Source: an uncultured Fidelibacterota bacterium
GTDB taxonomy: Bacteria > Fidelibacterota > Marinisomatia > Marinisomatales > UBA8229
NCBI GenBank assembly: GCA_913054425.1
Contig: CAJXJG010000108.1
Coordinates: 1-6,183 of the forward strand
DNA: 6,183 bases
Direction: 5' to 3'
The notes under the pieces are model-generated. The model searched no databases, was not told the DNA's origin, and saw only the letters and a program-made list of their open reading frames with translations. Numbering within the stretch: position 1 is the first letter of the stretch; each line of letters opens with the position of its first letter. Shown here piece after piece: positions 1 through 6,170 of the stretch. The position numbers and the translations under genes are program-made.

Positions 1-470
1 AACCCATTCACGAGTTGTAACATTTCTTCAAGAGTAGGAACCTCAAAAAGTAGCGATTCATATGGAAATCTCCCCTTGAAAGCTGGCCCTGATCCTCTTT
101 TATTTGAACGTTCATGAACTCTTAGCCTTTTGACTTCTGCTAAACTGAATTCCATTGTAAGGTGCTTCCCATTAGTACCTGAGCGATCCGGGAATACTTC
201 ATCCACATTTGTAGTCGCATTAAGTGTCAGGTCGTGCATGGCAATCAGATGTCCATCACTAGTCATAACCACATCCAATTCCAAAAAATCTGCCTTCATC
301 GCGAAGGCTAATACAGCGCCTTCTAAGGTGTGCTCTGGGATGTATCCTGAAGCCCCACGATGTGCTATCACCAATTTTTCCTGAGATGCAAAGATGTTAT
401 TAGGGATCGTTAAATAAAGAATAACGAACCCACAAAGTATAAGAACTAATAGAAATTTTTTATGGAACAT
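1..470 (-). CDS. glpQ: Secreted glycerophosphodiester phosphodiesterase, GlpQ type (5' part only; 3' end beyond the window)
   Basis: The product should hydrolyse glycerophosphodiesters in the periplasm to sn-glycerol-3-phosphate and an alcohol, feeding the adjacent Ugp transporter. Translation from ATG at 470 gives a Lys-containing start and a hydrophobic stretch (residues 6-22), then NNIFAS, which fits a Sec signal peptide cut near residue 28. The GDPD signature follows: AHRGASGYIPEHT (36-48, catalytic His37 and Arg38), LELDVVMTSDG (63-73, metal ligands Glu64 and Asp66) and MHD (78-80, second catalytic His79). The FPDRSG segment (93-98) is typical of the long GlpQ class rather than the short cytoplasmic UgpQ class. 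Only 156 codons are present, about half of the usual length. A weak GGGGA (481-485) lies 10 bases before the start. The gene follows ugpC in the same direction with a 222-base gap. No GC-rich terminator is visible in that gap, so it may be read from the operon, from its own promoter, or both. Confidence 0.92.
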   Translation of the reverse strand, partial: MFHKKFLLVLILCGFVILYLTIPNNIFASQEKLVIAHRGASGYIPEHTLEGAVLAFAMKADFLELDVVMTSDGHLIAMHDLTLNATTNVDEVFPDRSGTNGKHLTMEFSLAEVKRLRVHERSNKRGSGPAFKGRFPYESLLFEVPTLEEMLQLVNG

Positions 471-501
471 GATGAAAAAGTCCCCAGTCAAAACTAAGTC
501 T

Positions 502-512
502 AACCTAAGGTT
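502..512. promoter_or_regulatory. Small palindrome upstream of glpQ, possible operator
   Basis: AACCT-A-AGGTT is a perfect inverted repeat around one central base, about 32 bases upstream of the glpQ start. It lies in the 222-base gap between ugpC and glpQ, where a promoter for glpQ would be expected. No good -35/-10 pair was found in the gap; TTGCAT about 100 bases upstream of glpQ lacks a convincing -10 at the right distance. A palindrome this short can occur by chance, so the regulatory reading is only an inference. Confidence 0.15.
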
Positions 513-692
513 CAAAACGTAGTGATTACTTTTTAAATATTTAACTATTTAGATTTTTGTCGGTATGCAATGTCTGTGAGAACTGAATGAGAATTAGAAC
601 TGTTCCAGAGAATAGAGATAAAATATTATAAAATACTAATTCAAAAGACTTCTATTGCAATTTTATTCCATAATAATAAACATGAACTATAA

Positions 693-1751
693 TTAATTTA
701 CTATCCTTTTACCAGTGTCTCGGCTGAAAAGGTGAATAGCCTCGGGAGAAATACTAAAACTCATTTCAGAGAGCCTATCCTTTGGGCTCAATAAACCCTG
801 AACCACTGAGACAATCTTGGTATCTGAATTGTTTAAAGTACCATGTAATATAGTACTTGCACCTATCGGTTCAAACAATTTAACGTTCATAACAATTTTA
901 CCTTTTTTATCTGGTTTAAGGTCTTCTGGTCTCAAACCAACCAAAACATCTCCATTAGATTGAGTTAAACATTTAAGTGAAGTACCATTAACAAGTTTTA
1001 GACTTTGTCTTTCAGAGACTGCTTTGATTATATTCATCGCAGGACTGCCAATAAATTGTGCAGCAAAAACTGTTTCTGGTTTCTGAAAAACGTCCATAGG
1101 AGAGCCAATTTGCTCAGCCACGCCCTCATTCATAACCACCATTCGGTCTGCCAATGTCATTGCCTCAATTTGATCATGTGTAACAAACAAAGAAGTTGTA
1201 CCCAATCTCTGTTGCAATGATTTAATTTCAATACGCATTTGAATTCTCAGCTTAGCATCCAGGTTTGATAGAGGCTCATCAAATAAAAATATCACAGGTT
1301 GTCTTACTATTGCACGCCCCATAGCAACTCTCTGTTTCTGCCCACCAGATAGTTCCCGAGGTTTTCGGTCCAGTAAACCATCAAGTTCCAACATGATGGC
1401 TCCTTGCCTAACTCTTTCGGCAATTTCAGACTTTGGTAAACCAGCTATTTTTAGTCCATAAGCCATATTATTAAAAACACTCATATGAGGATACAGAGCA
1501 TAATTCTGGAACACCATAGCAATATTTCTGTCCATGGGTTCCTTATCATTAACTTTTAGATTATCAATCAGAATATCTCCATCTGTAACATTTTCCAACC
1601 CTGCTATCATTCGCAATAAAGTAGATTTCCCACATCCCGATGGTCCAACTATTACAATGAATTCTCCATCCTCTACTTCCAAGTCAATGCCATGTATGAC
1701 CTTAACCTTACCAAAAGATTTTTTAACATTTTTTAGAATTAAACCTGACAT
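693..1751 (-). CDS. ugpC: sn-Glycerol-3-phosphate ABC transporter, ATP-binding subunit UgpC
   Basis: This is the cytoplasmic ATPase that powers uptake through UgpA and UgpE, probably as a dimer. It is a full-length CUT1-type importer ATPase (352 residues; E. coli UgpC has 356). The motifs appear in order: Walker A GPSGCGKST (36-44), Q-loop around Gln82 in MVFQNYALYPHM, ABC signature LSGGQ (134-138), Walker B VIFLFDE (153-159), D-loop SNLD (162-165) and switch His192. A C-terminal TOBE-type regulatory domain (about 235-352) carries GLRPED (272-277). The stretches GVAEQIGSP and FIGSPAMN match UgpC closely and favour it over MalK. The C-terminal domain diverges more, as is usual in the family. 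The start ATG lies 4 bases after the ugpE stop, with no Shine-Dalgarno sequence in that gap, so translation is probably coupled to ugpE. Confidence 0.95.
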   Translation of the reverse strand: MSGLILKNVKKSFGKVKVIHGIDLEVEDGEFIVIVGPSGCGKSTLLRMIAGLENVTDGDILIDNLKVNDKEPMDRNIAMVFQNYALYPHMSVFNNMAYGLKIAGLPKSEIAERVRQGAIMLELDGLLDRKPRELSGGQKQRVAMGRAIVRQPVIFLFDEPLSNLDAKLRIQMRIEIKSLQQRLGTTSLFVTHDQIEAMTLADRMVVMNEGVAEQIGSPMDVFQKPETVFAAQFIGSPAMNIIKAVSERQSLKLVNGTSLKCLTQSNGDVLVGLRPEDLKPDKKGKIVMNVKLFEPIGASTILHGTLNNSDTKIVSVVQGLLSPKDRLSEMSFSISPEAIHLFSRDTGKRIVN

Positions 1752-1755
1752 AGTT

Positions 1756-2604
1756 TCATTTGTCGCTATCGGTTAGCCCACGAATAAAAAGATTTTGCAT
1801 AGAAATAACTACGATAATAGGCGGCAACATAGCCATCATTGAAGCCGCCATAACTACTGGCCAAGGTGTCACATCATCTTGACCACCTATCATTTGTTCT
1901 ACTCCCATAATAATTGTATTCATAGATGGATCAGTAGTCATTAGTAATGGCCAAAGATACTGGTTCCAGCCATATATAAACATTATTAAAAAAAGAGCCG
2001 CAATGTTTGTACGGCTGATAGGTATTAAAATATCAATGAAAAACTGCATCGGCCTAGCTCCGTCAATCCTAGCTGCCTCAACAATTTCATCAGGGACAGT
2101 CATAAAAAATTGACGAAACAGAAAGGTTGCTGTAGCAGAAGCTATCAGGGGAAATATCAATCCTGAATAGGTGTTCAGCATTCCAAAACCTGCAACAACT
2201 TCATAGGTAGGGAGAATCCTCACTTCAACTGGAAGCATCAAAGTAAGAAATATTATCCAGAAAAAAAATTTACGTGCTGGAAATCTAAAATAGACGATCG
2301 CAAACGCTGAAGTAAATGATATAACTATTTTCCCCACAGCAATACCAAGTGCAACAGTAACGGTATTCAATAACATTCTGGCAACTGAGGCAGAAGTTTG
2401 GCCACTGTCCCCTTCTATTAAAGCCCTCCCATAATTGACGAAGAACTGATCACCAGGCCATAATGGCATGGGAGGATGAATTACCTCAGAATTTGTAACT
2501 GTAGAAGCTACAAAAGCTAACCATAGTGGGAAAAATAATACTAAGACACCAAAAGAAAGGCCGACATGTGTCAGCCAGTAATTTAATCCTCTGTTTTCAA
2601 CCAT
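1756..2604 (-). CDS. ugpE: sn-Glycerol-3-phosphate ABC transporter, permease subunit UgpE
   Basis: This inner-membrane permease forms the translocation path with UgpA and receives glycerol-3-phosphate from UgpB. It has 282 residues (E. coli UgpE 281). About six hydrophobic segments are visible, near 12-34, 79-103, 112-126, 145-165, 198-218 and 250-272. The binding-protein-dependent permease EAA loop is clear: EAARIDGA from Glu176 with the conserved Gly182, which docks onto UgpC. Subfamily markers shared with E. coli UgpE include the ENR start, TLMLPVEVRI, SATATFLFRQFFMT and the FIYGWNQYLWPLL stretch, ending in GLTDSDK (E. coli GLVDSEK). The gene starts 8 bases after the ugpA stop and has no Shine-Dalgarno sequence in that gap, which suggests coupled translation. 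No truncation or frameshift is seen. Confidence 0.95.
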   Translation of the reverse strand: MVENRGLNYWLTHVGLSFGVLVLFFPLWLAFVASTVTNSEVIHPPMPLWPGDQFFVNYGRALIEGDSGQTSASVARMLLNTVTVALGIAVGKIVISFTSAFAIVYFRFPARKFFFWIIFLTLMLPVEVRILPTYEVVAGFGMLNTYSGLIFPLIASATATFLFRQFFMTVPDEIVEAARIDGARPMQFFIDILIPISRTNIAALFLIMFIYGWNQYLWPLLMTTDPSMNTIIMGVEQMIGGQDDVTPWPVVMAASMMAMLPPIIVVISMQNLFIRGLTDSDK

Positions 2605-2612
2605 TTTTGAAA

Positions 2613-3494
2613 TCAGTAATGTACTTTTTTTTCTACAAATTTAAATTGCAGAATTGTTAAAAGACCAACAATAATTAGCAAAATAACTGACTGTGCAGCA
2701 GATGACCCAAGATCAAGACCCACAAAACCATCTGAATAAACTTTATAAACAAGTATTGTCGTCGACTGCCCTGGTCCCCCTTTGGTTATTGTATGAATGA
2801 CACCAAAAGTGTCAAAAAATGCATACACAATATTCATCACAACCAAGAAGAAAGTAGTTGGTGACAATAGTGGAAAGATTATAGTCCAAAAACGTCGCCA
2901 GAAACGTGCCCCATCGATTGCTGCTGCCTCAATAATTGCTCTAGGAATTGCTTGTAGACCTGCTAGAAAAAACAAAAAATTATAGCTCACCCTACTCCAT
3001 GTAGATGCAACAATGACCAGTCCCATTGCTTCCGTTTCGTTTAAAAGGTGGTTCCAATCATAACCTAGTAAACCCAAGTACCATGATATGAGGCCTGTTT
3101 GAGTATCGAATAAAAACATCCAAAGAATACCTGCTATAGCAGGTGCAACTGCGTATGGCCAGATCAATAATGTTTGATAGATCCCAGCTCCCTTTATCAA
3201 GCGGTCTGCAAGAACTGCAAGATAGAGTGCAATTCCCATCGAAAATAATGTGACCAGCGAAGAAAAAATAGCAGTGGTATAAAAACTTTCTTTGTAATAT
3301 GAGTCTGCAAATAAGTAATCAAAATTAGCAAAACCCACAAATTTTGTACTGAGACCAAATGGATCTGGATTGAACAGGGACCACCAAATTGCTGTACCTG
3401 CTGGATAAAAAAAGAAAACAGCGGTGATCAATAATTGAGGTGTGATGAGAAGAGCAGGTAAGAACCAACCTTTAAAATAAACACGTTTTTCCAT
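2613..3494 (-). CDS. ugpA: sn-Glycerol-3-phosphate ABC transporter, permease subunit UgpA
   Basis: This is the second inner-membrane permease of the transporter and the partner of UgpE. The ATG at 3494 is preferred, giving 293 residues (E. coli UgpA 295). A TTG just before it at 3497 would add one residue but has no better context. Six hydrophobic segments are visible, near residues 12-32, 75-97, 108-129, 155-177, 207-231 and 267-286. The EAA loop reads EAAAIDGA from Glu189. UgpA-type markers include WPYAVAPA, LGYDWNH, SYNFLFF, VYAFFDTFGVIHT followed by KGGP, and LDLGSSAAQS. No Shine-Dalgarno sequence is visible in the 16 bases before the ATG. The nearest G-rich run lies inside the hairpin between ugpB and ugpA, so translation initiation here should be weak compared with ugpB. 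Confidence 0.95.
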   Translation of the reverse strand: MEKRVYFKGWFLPALLITPQLLITAVFFFYPAGTAIWWSLFNPDPFGLSTKFVGFANFDYLFADSYYKESFYTTAIFSSLVTLFSMGIALYLAVLADRLIKGAGIYQTLLIWPYAVAPAIAGILWMFLFDTQTGLISWYLGLLGYDWNHLLNETEAMGLVIVASTWSRVSYNFLFFLAGLQAIPRAIIEAAAIDGARFWRRFWTIIFPLLSPTTFFLVVMNIVYAFFDTFGVIHTITKGGPGQSTTILVYKVYSDGFVGLDLGSSAAQSVILLIIVGLLTILQFKFVEKKVHY

Positions 3495-3510
3495 CAAAAA
3501 CTATATAACA

Positions 3511-3540
3511 TTTGTGGGGACATTTTCTAGTCCCCACAAA
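3511..3540 (-). repeat. Intercistronic hairpin between ugpB and ugpA (11-bp perfect stem, 8-base loop)
   Basis: In the minus-strand transcript TTTGTGGGGAC, the loop TAGAAAAT and GTCCCCACAAA form a perfect 11-base-pair stem, with six consecutive G-C or C-G-rich pairs at its core. It lies 8 bases after the ugpB stop and 16 bases before the ugpA start. The following bases are TGTTATATAG, not a U-run, so it is not a classic intrinsic terminator. Hairpins at this position after a binding-protein gene are known (for example between malE and malF in E. coli) and protect the upstream mRNA or lower downstream expression. The same role is inferred here. Confidence 0.8.
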
Positions 3541-3548
3541 AATACTAA

Positions 3549-4862
3549 CTAGCGGTTTGAAGATTCAAATCTGCGAAGCAGGACATTACCCCTCTTAACC
3601 GCATTATTTAAAGCAGATTTAGCAGTCTTTTTACCACTCCAAACACTTTCAAGTTCTTCGTCAATCATACCTCGAATCTGATCAAAAGAACCCAGACGAA
3701 GTCCTTTTGAAACAGAAGTTGGTGTTTTTCGAGTCATCTGGATTCCAGCGATATCTGTCCCTGGGTTAGAATCGTAAAAACCTGATTTTTTAGTTTTTTG
3801 GCTTGCTACAAGAGTCACTGGTAAGTAACCTGTATTTTGATGCCAGGCAGCCTGAATTACTGGTGATGAAAGGAAACTAAGGAAAGCTGCAACCCCCCTA
3901 TATTCTTTTGTACTATGCCCAGACAAAACCCATAGAGAAGAACCACCAATAATTGTGTTTTGAGGTGCACCTTTAACACCTTCCCAATATGGCAAATGCC
4001 GTATTTCAAAATCGAACTCTGCATTTTTCTTTATACCAGCGTAACCAGCGGATGATTCTGTATAAAGTGCACATTCACCAGCTCGAAAAGCTTTACCACC
4101 CTCATTCCTGCGACCAGCATAAATAAATTTTCCTTCTTTGGCCCAGTTGCCCATAGCTTGAATGTGTTTTATTTGTACTGGACCGTTGAATACCAATTCA
4201 GTATCCATTCCTGCAAATCCATTTTCTTTTGTAGCAAAAGCAACATTGTGATATGCAGACAAGTTTTCTAAATGGACCCAACTTTGCCAAGCAGTTGTCA
4301 AAGGACATTTATTCCCAGAGGACTTTAACTTATCAAGAGCAGCTCCAACTTTTTGCCAGGTTGATAAATCCATGTCAGGATTGAGTCCAGCTTTTTTAAA
4401 TGCATCCCTATTAACCCAGAGAACAGGAGTAGATGAATTATAAGGCATGGAAAGCATTTCTCCTGTAGTAGTAGTATAGTATCCTTTGACCGGACCGATA
4501 AAACCATCTGGGTCAAATTTAACTCCAGCTTCTGACATCACCTTATACATAGGCTTTATAGCACCTTTAGCAGCCATCATGGTCGCTGTTCCTACCTCGA
4601 AAACCATTAAAATATGTGGATGCTTTTTTGCTCTGAAAGCTGCAATTCCAGCATTCAGTGTTTCAGAATAATTACCTTTGCGATTTTGAATAACTTTATA
4701 ATCACTCTGAGCTGCGTTGAATTGGTCAACTTGTTCCGCCAGTAGTGTCCCCAAGCGACCTTTAAATGCGTGCCACCAATGGATTTCTGTTGCAGATAAT
4801 GCAGTACCGCTGAACATACCTATCATTAGTACCATACTGACGATTCTTTTTACTTTCTTCAT
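3549..4862 (-). CDS. ugpB: Periplasmic sn-glycerol-3-phosphate binding protein UgpB
   Basis: This periplasmic substrate-binding protein captures glycerol-3-phosphate, and in E. coli also glycerophosphocholine, for the UgpAEC importer. It has 437 residues (E. coli UgpB 438). Residues 1-24 form a Sec signal peptide: KK and KR near the start, a hydrophobic core, then GTALSA before TEIHWWH. It aligns with E. coli UgpB throughout. The ligand-pocket positions described for that protein are kept: Tyr65 in KGNY, Glu89 in FEVGTATMM, Ser143/144 in NSSTPVL, Trp192 in AWQSW, Ser270/271 in ESSAGY, Gly306/307 in IIGGSSLWV, Tyr346 in TGYLPVT and Arg389 in KGLRLGS. The C-terminus (DEELESVWSGKKT, then LLRRFE) is also UgpB-specific. 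The start is set by TGAGGT, 4 bases after whose GAGG the ATG begins. It is the first gene of the operon and the only transporter gene with a strong ribosome binding site. Confidence 0.96.
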   Translation of the reverse strand: MKKVKRIVSMVLMIGMFSGTALSATEIHWWHAFKGRLGTLLAEQVDQFNAAQSDYKVIQNRKGNYSETLNAGIAAFRAKKHPHILMVFEVGTATMMAAKGAIKPMYKVMSEAGVKFDPDGFIGPVKGYYTTTTGEMLSMPYNSSTPVLWVNRDAFKKAGLNPDMDLSTWQKVGAALDKLKSSGNKCPLTTAWQSWVHLENLSAYHNVAFATKENGFAGMDTELVFNGPVQIKHIQAMGNWAKEGKFIYAGRRNEGGKAFRAGECALYTESSAGYAGIKKNAEFDFEIRHLPYWEGVKGAPQNTIIGGSSLWVLSGHSTKEYRGVAAFLSFLSSPVIQAAWHQNTGYLPVTLVASQKTKKSGFYDSNPGTDIAGIQMTRKTPTSVSKGLRLGSFDQIRGMIDEELESVWSGKKTAKSALNNAVKRGNVLLRRFESSNR

Positions 4863-4865
4863 ATT

Positions 4866-4871
4866 ACCTCA
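4866..4871 (-). promoter_or_regulatory. Shine-Dalgarno sequence of ugpB
   Basis: TGAGGT stands in front of the ugpB ATG with four bases between GAGG and the start codon. The DUF1281-type gene upstream has the same arrangement (TGAGG, four bases, ATG). None of ugpA, ugpE or ugpC has a comparable site. Confidence 0.8.
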
Positions 4872-5004
4872 TTAACAAGAGATTAACATAAATTGATTGT
4901 TATTGAAGGTAGCGGTTCCCTATGAACCAAAGAAGAAACTCAAGCAGTTCTCTTTAACCTCAACTAACAATCACACAACACCAAGCAAAATGCTCAGCAA
5001 AAAA

Positions 5005-5033
5005 ACTATATGACAGTATTATTAGCAATGCAA
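5005..5033 (-). promoter_or_regulatory. Candidate promoter of the ugp operon, overlapping a PhoB-like half-site
   Basis: On the minus strand TTGCAT (5028-5033) is followed by exactly 17 bases and TATAGT (5005-5010), which is one base from the sigma-70 -10 consensus. The -35 matches only three of six positions. Transcription would begin near 4998, giving a leader of about 135 bases before ugpB. CTGTCAT (5010-5016) is a perfect copy of the PhoB half-site, and phosphate control of ugp is known in E. coli. However, the second half-site is missing and the copy overlaps the -10 instead of lying about 10 bases upstream. The promoter call is moderate and the PhoB reading is weak. Confidence 0.45.
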
Positions 5034-5135
5034 GACTTTTTTTAATAAAATTTACATTTGAAAAAAATTACTCCTATTTTTTGTTAATTTCAACATGTCA
5101 ACATCAGGCAATTTGAAAGGAGAAAAAAATGTAGA

Positions 5136-5311
5136 TTTTGACAATTTCATGATGATTGCATATATTTGAAGGGTTAACTTTGTCGGGAAAAAGTTTTTTA
5201 CCAGCTCGGCAAATTCCCTCACCTTGTAAGTTGCCCCCCCTCATTCCACTAGTTCAGGTGCTGTTAGACTGTCTGTGTAAAAAAATACTATTTTCTATCA
5301 ATTTGTCAAAA
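5136..5311. repeat. 176-base segment bounded by an imperfect 15-base inverted repeat, possible element remnant
   Basis: TTTTGACAATTTCAT at 5136-5150 matches the reverse complement of 5297-5311 (TTTTGACAAATTGAT) at 13 of 15 positions. The interior includes a patch of 46% GC (5171-5280) beside DNA of 24% GC. The right boundary falls 5 bases before the stop codon of the DUF1281-type gene. No transposase fragment and no clear target duplication are visible. In AT-rich DNA an inverted match of this quality can arise by chance within a few hundred bases, so this is only a candidate miniature element or decayed insertion. Confidence 0.25.
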
Positions 5312-5315
5312 ACAA

Positions 5316-5972
5316 CTACCACTTATAATATTCAGCGGTACTTTTTTCTGTTTCAGCGAATCCAACTGTAAAGACAGGTGTAGGATCGGGAACATATTCG
5401 TCATCCTCCATGAAGCACAAGTGTACATCAACATTGTCATGTTCCCACATCATTTTCACCTTAGGGAATTCACCTCTATAAATCATACTATCGATCTCGA
5501 GTACGATTAGTCTGGCGCTACCATAATTAGTGCGAAAATTGTATACTAGTTTTTCTCTGTACTTTTCACCAGGTCCAGAGTTGGAATTCCATATTGTCCC
5601 CCAGTTTATAGCTCTCCAGTCGGTATCGTTTAGTGCACCATACTTTCTCATGAACTGTTTTTCCATCCTTGAAGACATTCCCTTTAGTCTGGATTTTTCA
5701 AAGTAGTTATCCGGATTGTTTTCAATCATTTTCCCATCGGAATTCACGTAGTACCATTGCTCGTATTCACGGCCATGTATCATTTTTTTCCCTGAATTAA
5801 ATCTGCTAGAATGAATATAAGATAATTCATTTGGAAATGGTATTATCTTGTTAAAGTCAAAGCAGTTATCTTCTTCGCTAGTTTCTCCTGGACTGTACAA
5901 CCTTTCAGCGACCTTTTTCAGGTCTTCGTCTGCTCCGTAGAACGTGACAATATTATTTGTCCACATAGACAT
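5316..5972 (-). CDS. DUF1281/YubB (Api92-like) family protein of unknown function
   Basis: This is a 218-residue soluble protein with no signal peptide or membrane segment. The N-terminus (MSMWTNNIVTFYG) fits the family pattern M-x-x-W-x-x-N-x-V-T-F-x-G. It is followed by FDFNKIIPFPNEL (38-50) and the hallmark WRAINWGTIWNS (119-130), and then YNFRTNYGSARLIVLEI (144-160), where the family has its second conserved strand. These features identify the family by eye; Api92-like proteins are predicted to carry a ferredoxin-like fold. Members occur on plasmids (YubB of F), phages and integrated elements, and none that I know of has a settled function. The ATG at 5972 is preferred over the one at 5966 because it fits the family start and has GAGGG (5976-5980) in front. 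The acidic tail (MEDDEYVPDP, 188-197) is notable. The gene points toward ugpB but is separated from it by about 450 bases and is probably not part of the operon. Confidence 0.7.
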   Translation of the reverse strand: MSMWTNNIVTFYGADEDLKKVAERLYSPGETSEEDNCFDFNKIIPFPNELSYIHSSRFNSGKKMIHGREYEQWYYVNSDGKMIENNPDNYFEKSRLKGMSSRMEKQFMRKYGALNDTDWRAINWGTIWNSNSGPGEKYREKLVYNFRTNYGSARLIVLEIDSMIYRGEFPKVKMMWEHDNVDVHLCFMEDDEYVPDPTPVFTVGFAETEKSTAEYYKW

Positions 5973-5975
5973 ATT

Positions 5976-5980
5976 CCCTC
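5976..5980 (-). promoter_or_regulatory. Shine-Dalgarno sequence of the DUF1281-type gene
   Basis: GAGGG lies just before the ATG at 5972 and supports the longer of two possible starts. The spacing to this ATG is short, while the spacing to the ATG at 5966 would be about 9 bases, so the site alone does not decide. The family-like N-terminal pattern does. Confidence 0.6.
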
Positions 5981-6002
5981 ATTTTATTTTAGGGTTTTAC
6001 AA

Positions 6003-6170
6003 TTAACTTGATGCCAAATGGCACCTCTTGACAACAGTGGACCACCCACCGTCGTGACACCATTGAACGGTATCAACAATTTTTTCCGTCTTAAAATGAT
6101 AAAATCGTTTATACTCGTCCGTATACCTAAATTTATTCTTCTGTTAAAGTATTTTAATCCTAAAGTTCAT
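6003..6170 (-). pseudogene. Small frame with good ribosome binding site interrupted by a TAA at codon 9
   Basis: AGGAG lies four bases before an ATG at 6170. The frame reads MNFRIKIL, stops at TAA (6144-6146), and then continues for 46 sense codons to a second TAA (6003-6005). The continuation (QKNKFRYTDEYKRF onward, with VDTVQWCHDGGWSTVV near its middle) has the mixed charged and aromatic make-up of a folded small protein. I do not recognise a family. No ATG, GTG or TTG opens the 46-codon stretch early; the only candidate, a TTG codon, lies near its end. It could be a disrupted small gene, a gene read through the stop, or chance. The frame lies 30 bases upstream of the DUF1281-type gene and in the same direction. 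Confidence 0.3.
6012..6023. promoter_or_regulatory. Palindrome upstream of the DUF1281-type gene
   Basis: TGCCA-AA-TGGCA is a perfect 5-base inverted repeat with a two-base centre, about 40 bases upstream of the start at 5972. On the minus strand TTGTCA lies just before it in a -35-like position, but no convincing -10 follows. It could be an operator for the downstream gene, although it also lies within the end of the interrupted small frame. Confidence 0.2.

Larger units (their letters stand above)
4863..5315. other. 453-base region without a convincing gene, between the DUF1281-type gene and ugpB
   Basis: The part next to ugpB (4863-5035) looks like a promoter and leader; the best promoter is listed separately. 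A 5-base inverted repeat GGTTC/GAACC (4914-4928) lies in the leader. Another upstream promoter-like pair on the minus strand has a perfect TTGACA (5096-5101) but a poor AATAGG at 5073-5078. An AT-only stem (5062-5068 with 5076-5082) is too weak to call a terminator. The part from 5136 to 5311 is bounded by an imperfect inverted repeat and contains a GC-rich patch with a run of seven Gs on the minus strand. Two minus-strand frames (46 codons from ATG 5244, 56 codons from GTG 5222) and one plus-strand frame (71 codons) overlap each other here. None has a recognisable family or a good ribosome binding site, so none is annotated. Confidence 0.6.

Noticed and set aside
130..384. 84-codon plus-strand frame
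   Set aside because: It lies antisense over the GDPD domain of glpQ, whose catalytic motifs are intact on the minus strand. It has no family resemblance and no ribosome binding site.
1005..1776. Plus-strand frames of 71 and 80 codons
   Set aside because: Both are antisense to ugpC, which has every ABC ATPase motif. They are shadows of the real gene.
2797..2985. 62-codon plus-strand frame
   Set aside because: It is antisense to the EAA-loop region of ugpA and has no independent support.
3511..3540. Intrinsic terminator between ugpB and ugpA
   Set aside because: The stem is strong, but no U-run follows it on the coding strand, and ugpAEC need expression from the same transcript. A processing or stability hairpin fits better.
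4325..4671. 63-codon minus-strand and 61-codon plus-strand frames within ugpB
   Set aside because: ugpB is continuous and conserved through this stretch, so these frames are incidental.
5010..5027. Full Pho box upstream of ugpB
   Set aside because: Only one half-site (CTGTCAT) matches. The expected second half, 11 bases on, is a T-run on one side and TGCTAAT on the other, and the position overlaps the -10.
5270..5295. Insertion sequence end of the IS256 type
   Set aside because: The resemblance is limited to a few bases recalled from memory. No transposase fragment or target duplication is seen, so it is mentioned only as part of the island finding.
5156..5371. 71-codon plus-strand frame
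   Set aside because: It overlaps the end of the DUF1281-type gene in antisense, has low complexity in places and resembles no family I recognise.
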